Positions 40,768 to 52,589 of a stretch of DNA of 64,000 nucleotides are shown piece by piece. Source of the stretch: Torreya grandis. Its lineage: Eukaryota; Streptophyta; Pinopsida; Cupressales; Taxaceae. The stretch covers positions 517,001-581,000 of the forward strand of contig JARHVA010004093.1 of NCBI GenBank assembly GCA_037957365.1, written 5' to 3'. How positions within the stretch are numbered: position 1 is the stretch's first letter; every line of letters begins with the position of its first letter. The notes under the pieces are model-generated. The model was given only the letters and a program-made list of their open reading frames with translations, did not search any database and was not told where the DNA came from. A program made the position numbers and the translations under genes.

Positions 40768-42960
40768 CTATTTGATAAATCTGAGAATAGGAAAGGCTGG
40801 TCTGACACACAATCCTATAGTCTTAGCATGATTTGTATAGTCCTCAAATATGATTTTCCATGCCATTTGATTTTTGAATGTAGAATGTAATGCCCTCAAT
40901 TGAACTTCTATGACATGAAGTTTTATCAAAAATTTATTGTGCTCATGGTCTCCTAGAATCAAATCATGCAAATAATACTCACAAAGCAAATCCTGTTGAT
41001 CAGATTCAGCACTATAGAAAATTTCAAAAAATGTTGTTGGCTATAAAATCTTGTAAGTAAGATGACAAGATATCCTTAAAAACTACCATCTATAAAATTG
41101 TTCAAATAAAAAAAAAATGTATGTAGGAGAAGTATTCCTACATGCCAAAAGAGATTCCCCTAATTTTCATGCATGTTACAAATTTTCTTCTAAATCCTAG
41201 ACTTTAGCTTCTAATTCTTTCTTTTCATTTTCTAAAAGTTTGTTTCAAGAAGTTGCATATTTATTTTTATATTTAAGTATGGAATATTCTTATTCAATTT
41301 GATATAATATTTACAAGGGAGGAATACTTGGATCACTTCTTTGACAACTGTGGTCAATAAATACCTTAGGAAGAAAAGGTGCAACATCAGCTGCTTTGGA
41401 AGAGTTTACCAAACTCTACAATCTCCTATTTTCCTTCTTCATATTTTCTACATATATCCAAAGATCTATTTGTTCACTTTCATGTTCCTTTATTGTTTCC
41501 TCTAATTTGTGAACTTATACTACATGATCAAGATATTATGTCTATTTTTTTCACCAATAATGAGTTGAGATGATCCTTGTTCTACAATTGACTGATTAAG
41601 TCAGTAATGTCAGCTATTTGTTGTTGTTCAAGAGTTTGAGCTTAAGAAAAATGAAAAGTCAAATGCATAATATGATCAATTAGATTAGATGATTCACCTT
41701 TCTCATTGGTACATATAGTTTTCCCTTATCCATTTCAGTTTCAACTAGAACATGGGGTTATTCTATCATACCTGATTCCTCTATTGTGTGTGGCTTTTCC
41801 TCTATAATTGGTTCCTCCATTATGATTAGAGAGTTCCTTTCGAAAGTAATTTCTTCAACATCTACAGGTGCATGGATATTTTGATGTATGGGAGAATGAG
41901 ATACTATTTAAAGACTATCTAAAATATCTATAGCTTCTTATTCATATTCATTTGTTAAAATGAGACTTTTCCTTCTTTTAGTCACTCTCTGAGCTACACT
42001 TGGTTAGCTTTCCTTCACAACCATCAAACCCTCAGTCTTCTCAAGTTTTGTAGCAACCTTTCATCTCAATTTTATTCTTTCTGATAATGGAATTAGTTTC
42101 ACTACAGATTCATGAGGTTCTTATGGGGACCTTGAAACTTTAGGGCTTTGAGACCTTGTGATTCTTATTGAATAAGAAGAAGGGATTTCTATTGGGACTA
42201 TAGTCTAGGATTTCTTCTTTGGCATTGTTTTCTCAACTGATGTAGTAGGTGGAGATGAACATTCCTATGGTGAATTTGAGGTTTCTTATGTAGGAAGATT
42301 TGGAATATGTTGTGTGATACTACTTTGAAATTCCTCCCAAACCTCTTGTCCTTCCTGAAGGAAGTTATTTTGGATAATGAGATGAATAAAGCCATAATGC
42401 CTAAGAGCAGCATTAGGGGTTGTAGACATAATTTGTAGAGCACCATATAAGAAGGATGGGAGGTTAATTTTGTACTGAGGGTTTTGTCTCCCATGCTTAA
42501 GATGTATTTATATTTTCATGGTGTATCCCCCTAAAATATTGTGTTTCCCCTCATAAATGATATACTTGAGTACTCACTTGGCTACATATTTTTAGGGTTT
42601 AGGAAGTGAATTTCTACTAATCCCTTTTGATTTTTACTTATAATCTACTAGACATGAAGTATCCATCTGCTCATTACCATTAAACTAACTAATTAAATCA
42701 CTAAATAAAATTTTGCTTGTATCTATCATTCCCTCTTCTAGAACTTGTATAATTTGGCTTATAATTTGAGTTGTAATAGGAATAACAATGCCTTTCATAA
42801 TTAAAAATTTATGGGTGAGATTAGTGATGAATTCACTTACCATTGTTTCATCAAAACCCTAGAACTTTTCAAAGAAAGGTAACCAACCATTGGCTCTAAA
42901 CACTACCACATAAGCTTTGTCTTTATGAAACTTTATTGCATTCTTCAGCTCCGATCTCAT
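40768..42960 (-). pseudogene. Long frame in the env position of the Athila-like element
   Basis: Downstream of the integrase on the minus strand, an ATG at 42958-42960 opens a reading of about 730 codons with scattered stops and at least one frame change. It begins MRSELKNAIKFHKDKAYVVV and continues FRANGWLPFFEKF-GFDETMVSEFI. A globular part follows up to about 42290 (NLPSFLYGALQIMSTTPNAALRHYG, read in pieces), then a serine- and charge-rich linker. Next come lysine/glutamate-rich segments likely to form coiled coil (near 41200-41540), and the end MLCEYYLHDLILGDHEHNKF to FPILRFIK at 40768. Position matches the extra ORF of Athila-type elements. I see no signal peptide or membrane segment, so an envelope role is not supported. 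Confidence 0.6.
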
Positions 42961-43769
42961 ATTTTATCCTATTTCTATGTAGATTTATAGACAACTCTAT
43001 TCCTTTAACTCTAATTAGGGTTTAGACTAGTCTTTTGTTGAAATCGGTAGGCAAGAGTCACTGAGGATTTGTAGACTAGTTTCTATTGAAGTCTATCAAA
43101 ATGAAATGGTTCATATGAAATGCTATAGCTACATGAGTCTGTAGTTTGATATGATGCCTTGATACAATTAAGCGCTACATGTTTCTACAAAGTGTGCCAG
43201 CCATTTTGTCCATTATTAGAAATTGGGTGAAATGATGATGTGTCACTTTGATGGTGAAAAGGATTCATTACTTCATTTAAAACCCATTTTATGATGTCCC
43301 ATCATTATTATGATTGATGACTCAATTGATTTTATCAAAGCTACACACTTATCTGTACACCTTTGGTAGCTCAGTTGCATGTTTTTTCATTATGGCATGT
43401 GTCATGTTAGTCCATTTTGGAATATTCAAATTTGGGTCATCTTCATAGAATAAGTCTTAATTAAATCAAAGATAACTAGTTAACTAAACACAGATAAATA
43501 AAATATATGTCCTACTTACTTTGGCCTTAGATTTATCCTTTGTTCACCATTTATCCTGCACAAATAAGTTTGTATGGATTAGTCAACATAACCAATCATA
43601 GTGACATGATGAGATTCTTTGTTTTTCTTATAAATTTCATTTTTTTTCCCTTTAGCTAGCCATTGTTGGTTTTCTATCCAAATCCATTTTTGTAATGCAT
43701 AGCCAGCCAACAAGCTAGTTTTTTAGGCATGTATTTTCAATAGTGTCCCTAAAAGGATTTTCACTATTG

Positions 43770-43792
43770 ATATATATATATATATATATATA
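43770..43792. repeat. (TA)n microsatellite
   Basis: A run of TA dinucleotides just downstream of the integrase end on the minus strand. Confidence 0.9.
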
Positions 43793-43827
43793 GGTTTTTT
43801 TTTGGGTTTTTTAATACTACAGGATTA

Positions 43828-45080
43828 TCAACGAGCATCTTCTCTGGAAGAAGCAGTGCTCTCCAGAACAACTACTTGATATTTTACCTTTTGAATAAAT
43901 TCTTCTTTATTGAGAGGTTTATGATAAAGCTTCAATCTATGTCCATTAAGTAATATAGTTCTTCTACTATCATCAATAGGTATTATCTTAATAGAACCAT
44001 TTTCATAGACCTCTTCAATCTGATAAGGTCCCAACCTCCTCATTTTTAGTTTTCCTTTAAACTGTTGAAATTTAGAATCAAACAATAGTGCCTAATCTCT
44101 TTTCTGAAACTTCTATTTCTTGATTTGTGAATCATGCCAAAATTTTCTTTGATGTTGTACCAATTAAATTATTTTTAGTGCTTCCATACTCATTTCATCA
44201 AGTTGATTAAGTTATAAGAGTATTTATTTATATATTTCTTCTAATTCAATTTCTACTTCTATATCTATTTCCAAAGTTTGTAATTCAAAATCAACAAAGA
44301 ATAAAGGCTTCTTACCATAAACCAATTCATAAGGTGAAAATATAGTTGTTTTTTATGTAGTATTATAGGCCCAAATAGCTTCTGGTACCTTATCTACTCA
44401 ATCCTTTCTATTGGAATTAACAACCTTGGTTAAAATGGTTTCTAGTTCTCTATTGGTGACTTCAACTTGCACACTAGCCTATGGGTGGTATGGAGATGTT
44501 TTTCCATGTTGAGTTTGATATAATTGCATGAAGTACTTATCATGTTTGACATGAACTATGGTCCTTAATCTAAGACTATCTCTCTTGGAACACCAAATCT
44601 TTTCATGATTTTGAAATATAAGAAATTAGCTACCATCTCTTGTCTTGCATGAGTTAATACTTCCACTTCTGCCCACTTCGTCACATAGTTTGTACATACT
44701 AAGAGATGTTATTTTCCTCTAGAAGGAAGATATATAGGACCTATAAAATAAATTCCCCATTTCTAAAATGGTTATAAAACCAATTAAGGATGAGGGTGTA
44801 GAGGCATCTCTATTAAAAGAGTAGGTTATCCAATTCTCTGACAATCATCACAGTGTCTAACATATCTTTTTTACTTGCTAATGAAACTGAGGCCAATAGT
44901 ATCCTGCTCCTAAGATTTTATGTATTGTTCGTTGAGCTGAGTAATGATCTCCTTCTATTTTATCATGACAAGCTTTGATGATATCATAAGCTTCACCATT
45001 TGTCACACACTTGTGAAACACATGGCCAGGTCCAAGTTTAAATAACATTCCATTAATCCATTTAAAGGAAATTTCTTTAA
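43828..45080 (-). pseudogene. int: Integrase of the Athila-like element
   Basis: The minus-strand reading shows an HKILGAGYYWPQFH segment and the following cysteine region (about 44820-44910), the remains of the H2C2 zinc-binding domain. The catalytic-core pieces IYFIGPIYLPSRGK and NYVTKWAEVEVLTHA follow (about 44650-44760), then FGVPREIVLD. The open C-terminal segment 43828-44085 reads MFDSKFQQFKGKLKMRRLGP, then YENGSIKI, then NGHRLKLYH, the standard C-terminal module, ending at a natural stop. Stops in the core make it inactive. Confidence 0.85.
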
Positions 45081-45149
45081 TTAAACATTTCTTTTCTTTT
45101 CATGAAAATTTCAAATAAAACTTCTTTATGGTGAGGTAATTGGCTATAT

Positions 45150-45660
45150 CAACAAAACATAGAGATTTTGATGAAATAACAAATAGTCGTTTATCTGGAA
45201 AGTCATCTTCCACTAGTTCTTCTTCACCTGTAGTGCTCATTCTTGACAAGAAATCAGCAACTACATTAGACTTCCTTGATTTATCTATAATAGTAACATC
45301 AAATTCTTGTAAGAGAAATAACTATCTAATAATCCTACCTCCCATAATTGGTTTATTGGTAAGATATCTAATAGCTGAATAGTTTGTATAGATAAATACC
45401 TTGTAGCCTATTATGTAGTGTCTAAATTTGTTAATTGCATAAACTACAGCTAGGAATTCCCTCTCAGTTGTGGTATAATTTATTTTAGTAGGTGTCATGT
45501 TTTTTTTGATATAATATATAACATACATGTTACCCTCTTCATCCTTTTGTCCAAGGACTACTCGTAGTATTGTATTGGAAGAATTTGTGTATATATAAAA
45601 TGGCTTAGTCCAATCTAGTCCTCTCAATACTAGAGTAGTAATAATTTTAGCTTTGATGGT
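45150..45660 (-). pseudogene. RNase H of the Athila-like element
   Basis: The open segment 45322-45627 reads PFYIYTNSSNTILRVVLGQK, YVIYYIKKNMTPTKINYTTT, EREFLAVVYAINKFRHYI and GYKVFIYTNYSAIRYLTNK. This is the full gypsy RNase H order. TN replaces the usual catalytic CD or TD in two places (NSS and TNYSAI), consistent with decay. Confidence 0.88.
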
Positions 45661-46670
45661 CTCAAAGGCTTACTAACAACTATCACTCCATTAGAATGTA
45701 CTATCTTTTGTAAGCAAAGCAAACATAGGGGAAGACATTTGGTTAAAATTATCTATGAAGCATCTATAGTAACCATCATGTCTCAAAGAACTATTAATTT
45801 TAGTTTGTGTTGTGGGATGGGTAAGTTGGAGATTATTTTGACTTTATTTGGATCTACTTGAACACTTTTTGTAGAAATATGGTGTCCCAACACTATTATT
45901 TCATCCATCATCAACAAACATTTCTCATGGCTCAAAGATAATTGATGTTCCTCACATCTGAGTAATACTATTTCCAAGTTTGGAAGAGCCTCTTCATAAG
46001 TTCCAACATAAATGGTGAAATCATCCATATATACTTCAACACAATAATTTGTAAGGTTAAAGAATATTGCCAGAACTACTCTTTAGAAGGTTGCTGGAGC
46101 ATTATAGACTCTAAATGGAAGTACTCAATAAGTAAAAGTACCCCAAGGGTAGATAAATGTGGTTCTATCTTGATCTTCAATTGCTACTATTATCTGGTTA
46201 TACCCACTAAACCCATTTAGGAAAGAAAAATATCTTTTTCCTGCCAAGTTGTCAAGAACTTGATCAATGAAAGGTAAAGGAAAGTAATCTCTTAGTATTG
46301 CTTTATTCAGTTATTTATAATCTACACATACCCTTAATTTTCAATTTTTCTTAGGCACAATTACCAGAGGTGAAACCCATTGGCTATCTAAGATGAGGTA
46401 AATAAACCCAACTTCTAGCAACTTTTGGATCTCTATTTTGACTATCTCCTTTAATGTTGGGTTTATTACTCTTTGTGGTTGTTTGACCGATTTGATAGAT
46501 TCTATGTAAATGTGATGAGTGCATATGCTAGGGTGAATTCCTTTCATGTTGGTATAATCCCAAATAAAAGCATTGGTATGTCTTTCTAGTACTTCAAAGA
46601 GTTGATCTTCCTCTTCATTTGTTAACCAACTATTGATGTTTAAAATCTTTCTAGGTAATATCATCATTGG
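45661..46670 (-). pseudogene. Reverse transcriptase of the Athila-like element
   Basis: The N-terminal open part (46341-46667) reads NSWLTNEEEDQLFEVLERHT, WDYTNMKGIHPSICTHHIYI, VINPTLKEIVKIEIQKLLEV and SQWVSPLVIVPKK. The segment 45783-46028 begins with the catalytic MDDF and continues TYEEALPNLEIVLLRCEEHQ, HEKCLLMMDEIIVLGHHIS and VDPNKVKIISNLPIP. The fingers and palm between them are present in broken frames near 46050-46330. This matches the Athila group of plant Ty3/gypsy elements. Confidence 0.9.
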
Positions 46671-47652
46671 TTTTGTATCTTGGTAGTTAGATTCTATTTA
46701 CTTGAATTCACTAATCAATTAGTTCAAAGGACATGGATGAATAATTAGCTTATGAAACATGGTTACATTATCAATAAACTCTTCTCCAAGAGGAATCAGT
46801 CTTGTTAAAGAATAATGGAATGTATCTAAGAAATGAGTTTGCTATTATTCTACCAATTTTCACACACTTTCCTGAATCAATCCATAATCATATGATGAGG
46901 AAACAATAGAATAAGTAGAAGTGGAGGTTTCATAAGATTCTATTTGACCCAAGAAAACTAAACTAAAGTAGTCCATAGTTTTTGTACTAGCTGAGTCTGT
47001 ACCTTTCAGACTGGTAGAGTCTATAAATTTTGGGTATATGTCTCCATTCAATTCTTCTAAGTATTTTTTAACTATGATCATAGATAATGAGGAAATGTTG
47101 TTTAATGTGTTGTCTGATTCATCTACCCAAAGTTCTTATATGAAATTTTTTGATGGTTTTATTGGAGGATACAAAGAGATGCATTTAGATTTTAACCCAT
47201 TAGAAATGGTCATGTCTCCTAACCTACAATCAATTAATGCTACTACTATAGCCAACCATGGTATACCTAGTATTATTAGATATCCTAGATTCTTTATTTT
47301 GGGATGCAAGACCATAAAATCTACTAGATACTCCTAAGACTCTATTATTACTTCAACATTTTCTATAATCCCTTTTGGTTTAGTTACAGATTGGTCCACC
47401 ATTTGAAGAATGGTAGTTCTGTGTTGAATTTTCATAAGAGATAATGTATGGAGAGTATTAGTTGTCATAACATTAATTGTTATTCCCAAATCTACCAAGA
47501 CGTTAGGAATTTCTTTTCCTCAAATTGTGACTATGATCACTAGGCTTCTTGGATTTGTATATTTTGGAATTAATAGTTTTCTTGCTAATAAATCAACAAC
47601 TTTTCCATCAGCATGAATGGTTCCTGGATATTTTACTTTCCTCCCAGGTGTC
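46671..47652 (-). pseudogene. Protease region of the Athila-like element, downstream part
   Basis: From the insertion point at 47652 the minus-strand reading runs PGRKVKYPGTIHADGKVVDL, ARKLLIPKYTNP and GKEIPNVLVDLGITINVMTT. VDLG near 47490 is the catalytic site in the Athila form (DLG). QMVDQSVTKPKG, LGYLIILGIPWL and ALIDCRLGDMTISNG follow, then an acidic linker to RT (46860-47081). The upstream part lies beyond the inner element, at 54695-54770. Confidence 0.82.
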
Positions 47653-47816
47653 TGTTGACATAGGAAAGTGCACCCAGTGGTAGGAAAACAAGCTCCTACC
47701 TTCTCCTCACAACATGGAAACTCCTCTCTCACCTATGGGATAGTGAAGCTAGAGAGGAGAGTCTCTAGATAAGGTTTAGCTCCCTTTGATGCATCGTGTT
47801 GTTTCCAGCAAGTGCA

Positions 47817-47818
47817 AA

Positions 47819-47845
<27 letters not shown>
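47817..47845. repeat. (CA)n microsatellite in the 3' LTR
   Basis: A CA run directly after GTGCAAAA. The partner LTR has a (TA)n run at the same place. Confidence 0.95.
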
Positions 47846-47849
<4 letters not shown>

Positions 47850-49429
47850 GATAAAAAAGGGGGGTGAAAAGGGAGAAAGATGCAGCAAAACAAACCTACT
47901 CTAAAGAGGTGATTCACCAAAATAAGTTGACCTTCACACATCCACTCTCAGAACCAGACAAATGCGTACATACTCTACACATTTGGAAAAAAAGACCAGG
48001 CTACAAAAGACTGGCAGGGAGGCTTTCATGAAAACACAAGAGATACAAAATCACTGAGGTGCTATGGAATACACACTATAAGTGACTCCTTCTATTTTGG
48101 TCTTCTCAAATGTCAGCTCTTCTCCTTTCAGCTACAAAAATGGTGCCTTATAGATGACAGGTCTGCTGGTGTTGAACCTATGAGAACATCAAGAAACAAT
48201 GATTGGACACAGACAAACATTCAAGGCATACTCTGAAACATCTATCCAAATGGAGGTAACATACTACATTTTATTTGATTCAAGTGAAATTTTGCCAGGG
48301 CTACACCTTTGCAAAATTGGAAGAACCAATTCTTCTCAAAAATGAGAAGTTACAATATATAGAAGAAAGGAGAAAGAAACATGGTGCTTTTTTGACAAGT
48401 TGGCCTGTCACGTCCCATTAAAAAGAGGAAAAAACTATTGTGTTGTCATCATTCTAGAAGAAGCCTGCTGGAACCATGCTGTATAATTGCCAGACTTGAC
48501 TTTGGTGTTTGAGCTTTAATGTGGAAGCATGGGTCGTGCCTCTTTCTTGCCAATAGATAAAATTTGTCCCCTTTTCAAAGCATGGGCCATGCTACTTGTT
48601 GTGCCATTTGGGAATTAACAGGCAATAAATCACCTTCTCCTACCACTTGGACCACCTTGTCACTTTTGTACCATGTCATTTCTCCTTACTTGTCATCTAT
48701 GATTTGTCCCTTTTCCTTTTTGTCTCTTCTAGCTTAGTTGGCCCCCAGGGGAAAACTCTTAACAAGTCACTACATTTCTAGCTCTTGATAATGCTTTCTT
48801 AGCTTGAAAACAAATGACCACCTGCTTCACTAAATTTTAATGCTCATTTATCCATCGAGCTTTGAAAACCAATGGATATTCCATCCTCTTGAAATTGACG
48901 GCTTCTCGAGCATCATCACTTAAGAACCAATGGCTAAACCGTTCTGCCAAATTTGACATCCACCGGGATGTCATCAGGTCCATTGCCACGTTAGTCAGGT
49001 CTAATGCCAAATGGCATCTAGGCACTTCTTTATTTCTTTGTGGGCATCTTCCTTTTCTATTTTACCTTTTGTCCTCACTAGAAGTCCCCTATAAGGGCAC
49101 CTACCCTTCGGGGTCCTTTGGCGGATCTCTGTTTGCTTTAGACTTTTCCTAGGCTCCCATGGGCAAATTGTCGACGGACAATTTCCCTGGGTTAAATTCC
49201 ATAGGTCTTTTGACTGTGGCTTTTTGTCTATATTTCCATAAAATTTTGTCTGTAGACATTTTCCCATGGACAAAAAGTCTGTGGGAATTCCTCCCGGGCT
49301 CATTCCTTTTTATTTGAAGTGGCCCGAATTCCTTTGGACTTTTTGTCCGAAGGAATTCCTTCGGGAAAAAAGTCTGAACGAATTTGGAATTAGTCAAATT
49401 TCAAACCAAAATGAATTTTGAACTAAACC

Positions 49430-49860
49430 TGAACCATGAACTTACCTGGGTCCTTTCAAAGCATCGGCCCCCCACCAGGGCATTTTTGACCATTTGACTG
49501 CCCTTCAGCTTGGGGCATACCTTTGAACCAAGCCATTGAACTAAAAAGGTTTAATGGTTCAAAGGTTCAACCAAGCGTGTTGAAGGAAAAATGAACCAAA
49601 AGCTGATGAACCTTTTCTTGAACTACCACATTGAACCATTGACTTGAACCAAGCCCGCTCGAACCAAAGCATTGAACCTTTTCTTTTGAACCAAAGCCAT
49701 TGAACCAAAGATTGGTTCAATGGTTCAATGGTTCAACACTTATTGAAATGAGATGTTGAACCAAGCCACTTGAACTTTTGACTTGAACCAAGCCCGTTGA
49801 ACCAAAATTTGGTTCAACCATTGTTGAACCGAGATTTTAACTAAGCAGCCTTGAACTTGA
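49430..49860. repeat. Cluster of TTGAACC / GGTTCAA motifs
   Basis: More than twenty copies of TTGAACC(A/G) in both orientations at irregular spacing, for example TTGGTTCAATGGTTCAATGG near 49705. The partner LTR has the same cluster at 54130-54590. Opposed copies can pair, so the transcript could fold extensively. Confidence 0.88.
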
Positions 49861-49949
49861 AAATGGACTTACAACCCAAAAATGACTGGCTTTAATCTGT
49901 AGGGGAAGAAGGTGACCACAATTTTGTCTGCAAGAAAAATTGGTCAACA

Positions 49950-50181
49950 AATGATGACTCACATGGGAAGCATGCCTGCTATGCTTAGAACCAGTTGCCT
50001 TGAAATCCATTGGGCATGGAGTCAGGTGCAGCCATGAAAGAATTAATAACAGCCCAAAAGATTTGAGAATCGAATGTGAAGCCTTTTACCCCCACGTAAA
50101 GGGAAACACACAAGGCTAAAAAAAACACTACCTGTGCAAACTACACTTAGGGAAAGTAGGAAATAAACTAAAAATAGACTA
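49950..50181. other. Internal 3' non-coding part of the pol-less element
   Basis: Lies between the stop codon of the long frame and the 3' LTR. On the minus strand it contains a purine-rich CGTGGGGGTAAAAGG (near 50083-50097), a possible polypurine tract, although it is about 130 bases from the LTR. Confidence 0.45.
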
Positions 50182-52300
50182 TTATATATAGCTAACTAGG
50201 AATATTTGCCTTCCTCCTGGATCAAAGGGAAAAATTCTCAAGTCCCCTTCCTGGTGAGGAGACTTATGGTGCCAGGCAAACAGCTGAATGGAAAAAAGAG
50301 ATGGCGACTTGTTCCTCTTGCCTATCACCTGAGTTGTTTGGAATCTGAGTGGATCAAAATCGAACATGCCTCTAACATATATGTAATCTATTTGTCCTTG
50401 GAATCCTGTCAAATGTTGGTCCCTTCTATAGGTGCTCCTCACCAAGAAATTAATGGCTGTTAGCTCATCACCATAAGCCTCTTGATCTGCACAATTCTTC
50501 TGTAACGTATCATGGTCTGATTTATTTTCTTCTACCTCATTCAAAAACTTGTCAGACTCATCCTCTGCTTCCTCTTGGCCTTCTTAAAGAAGGGTGACTA
50601 CTGTGATGTCTAAAATGGGCTCACAAAATGACTGCTTGTCCCATAAAACTTCACTTCCCTATTTAAAACTCACTTCTTTAAGGCATTCCTCCTGGAAGAC
50701 AGACCTCTCCTTTTCCTCCTCAAAAATTAGGACCTTTAGATGTTCAAAAGTATCCTCCTGATTTTCCTCAAACTTAGGCTCTTCAATGTAGTCGACATCA
50801 TCATCAAAACAACAAGGAAGTTCATCAAACAGAGGAGAAAAGAGCTTACCATGTATTTGTTTCTCTTCAAATTACTGGAACATCTACATATATGAAAGAC
50901 CTACATCTTCTCCACTACTGATAAGGTCTTCATAAGGATCATTAATGATGATTTCTTCTTTGTTGTCACTCATGACAGCTTCTTTAAAAGCTGTAGATTA
51001 GATCTTTTGCCCCTCACTCACCTCCTACAGAATAGGTTCTTCCTTGAGAAGAGGTGAAGTGGAGAAAACTTGTGGAAGAGGAGGTAGTCCTTGAGCTAGA
51101 ATTGAATGATTCTCCTCTCTCCACTTGATTAACACTTCATCAATATCAGGGGTGGCCTAATAACTCTCTTGGACATGTGTAGGTGGGGTGTGTTTAGACA
51201 TAGAATGTGTTGTTTGGTCTGAACCGTCCATCACACATTGGCTAAAGAACTTTTCTTTGGATTCCAACTCTACAATTCTCCTAGCCAGATCTTCTTGGAA
51301 AAGCTTTCCCTAGAGGCTGTCAGTATCATCATAAGCAGGCGTAGTTTCAGCTTCTTCAAGGTTTTGAGAAAAACCTTGTTTTTCTTCTTCTTTTTTGCCC
51401 CATGATTCTACTATTCCTCCCCAGTTCAGGATCTCTAAATTAAAATTTTGCTCCTATGAACAGGAAACAACTTTGTTATCTCCAAGGTCCTGAGGTTCCT
51501 CCACAAGGTCTAAAAATTTCATCTCTTCTTCAAGAAGTAGCTTTATCCTAGCCTCTAAATCTTTGATTTGCTTGGCTAGGTTGTCCTGAAAGAGTCTTTC
51601 TTGGAGGTGACCAACATCATCTTTTTGAGTAGGATCAGCTTTGAAAGAGATGTGCTAGTTTGAGACATTCCCCCTAGTGGAAAATTTGCAATCTAAGGAA
51701 TTTAGAAAGTTCATTTACATGGGAGGTTGTTCTGATATCATATGATGTTGGAAAGCTAGGTGCACTGGGTTGGGAGCAGGTATATTTGATAAGCTGGAGT
51801 GAGCAAGTGCAATGTGATAGAAAGGATTTGGTGTAAAAGAGGAGGCTTTTTTCAGAATATGAGGGGGTGCACAAGGCTAGCTACCTTGAAAAGATGGATT
51901 TCTCAATTTTTTTACCTCCTCTTCCATGGACTGTACATCTTGTGTTTGCCTAAACAAACATTCCTCTTCATACATAAGCTCCTGCTGATATCTATACTAC
52001 TCTTCTAGCCTATTATTTTCCATTGTCTACCTCTCAAATTACAATGCCACCTCCCTTATAGTTACATGGCAACTAGGAGAGCTACTTGAGGTGATTCTCT
52101 AAATATTTTGAGTCTGATCAAAATTATATAATGGAAAACACAACCCATGATTATGTGTAAAAGGATTATACATACAAGAAATGATTTTTGGTGGCACCAA
52201 GCTACTTAACCAACTGATTAACTCAGACTTGCCAGATGCTGAAAAAACTTGATTTGCTATAATAGGACTAACATCAATCTTGATAACTTACTGTGTTGTC
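50182..52300 (-). pseudogene. Long acidic frame of the pol-less LTR element, unknown function
   Basis: On the minus strand one frame can be followed for about 700 codons, from KIDVSPIIANQVFSASGKSE near 52290 to FDPGGRQIFLVSYI and a stop at 50182. About fifteen single stops, mostly TAG, interrupt it without shifting the frame; the last 120 codons (50182-50544) are fully open. Visible parts are a Ser/Pro-rich N-terminal segment and a glutamate-rich stretch (TQDVQSMEEEVKKLR). Two related coiled-coil units follow: LFQDNLAKQIKDLEARI (about 51560) and LFQEDLARRIVELESK (about 51290). Then come acidic segments (FDDDVDYIEEPKFEENQEDT) and a C-terminal part with GFQGQIDYIYVRGMFDFDP. It has no zinc knuckle, protease or RT motif. 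It could be a diverged gag, but I do not recognise the family. Confidence 0.65.
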
Positions 52301-52308
52301 AAATTATG

Positions 52309-52330
52309 TGTCCCACTGGGCGTGCCAAAA
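52309..52330 (-). promoter_or_regulatory. Probable primer-binding site of the pol-less element
   Basis: On the minus strand, directly after the 5' LTR, the sequence is TTTTGGCACGCCCAGTGGGA. It has the TGGC...GTGGGA form seen at primer sites of several plant gypsy elements rather than the Met-tRNA type. The tRNA was not identified. Confidence 0.6.
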
Positions 52331-52331
52331 C

Positions 52332-52508
52332 TGTTGACATAGGAAAGTGCACCCAGTGGCAGGAAAACAAGTTCCTACCTTCTCCTCACAACATGGAAAC
52401 TCCTCTCTCACCTATGGGATAGCGAACTTGGAGAGGAGACTCTCTAGATAAGGGCTAGATCCCTTTGATGCATTGTGTTGTTTCCAGCAAGTGCAAAACA
52501 CATACGCA

Positions 52509-52589
<81 letters not shown>

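Larger units (their letters stand above)
47653..49949 (-). repeat. 3' LTR of the pol-less element
   Basis: 2.3 kb, aligning throughout with 52332-54689. It holds a (CA)n tract, an 18-bp perfect palindrome at 49347-49364, and a GAACC/GGTTC-rich segment at 49430-49860. Confidence 0.93.

Noticed and set aside
47038..47337. 99-codon + strand frame
   Set aside because: Shadow of the minus-strand protease region of the Athila-like element.
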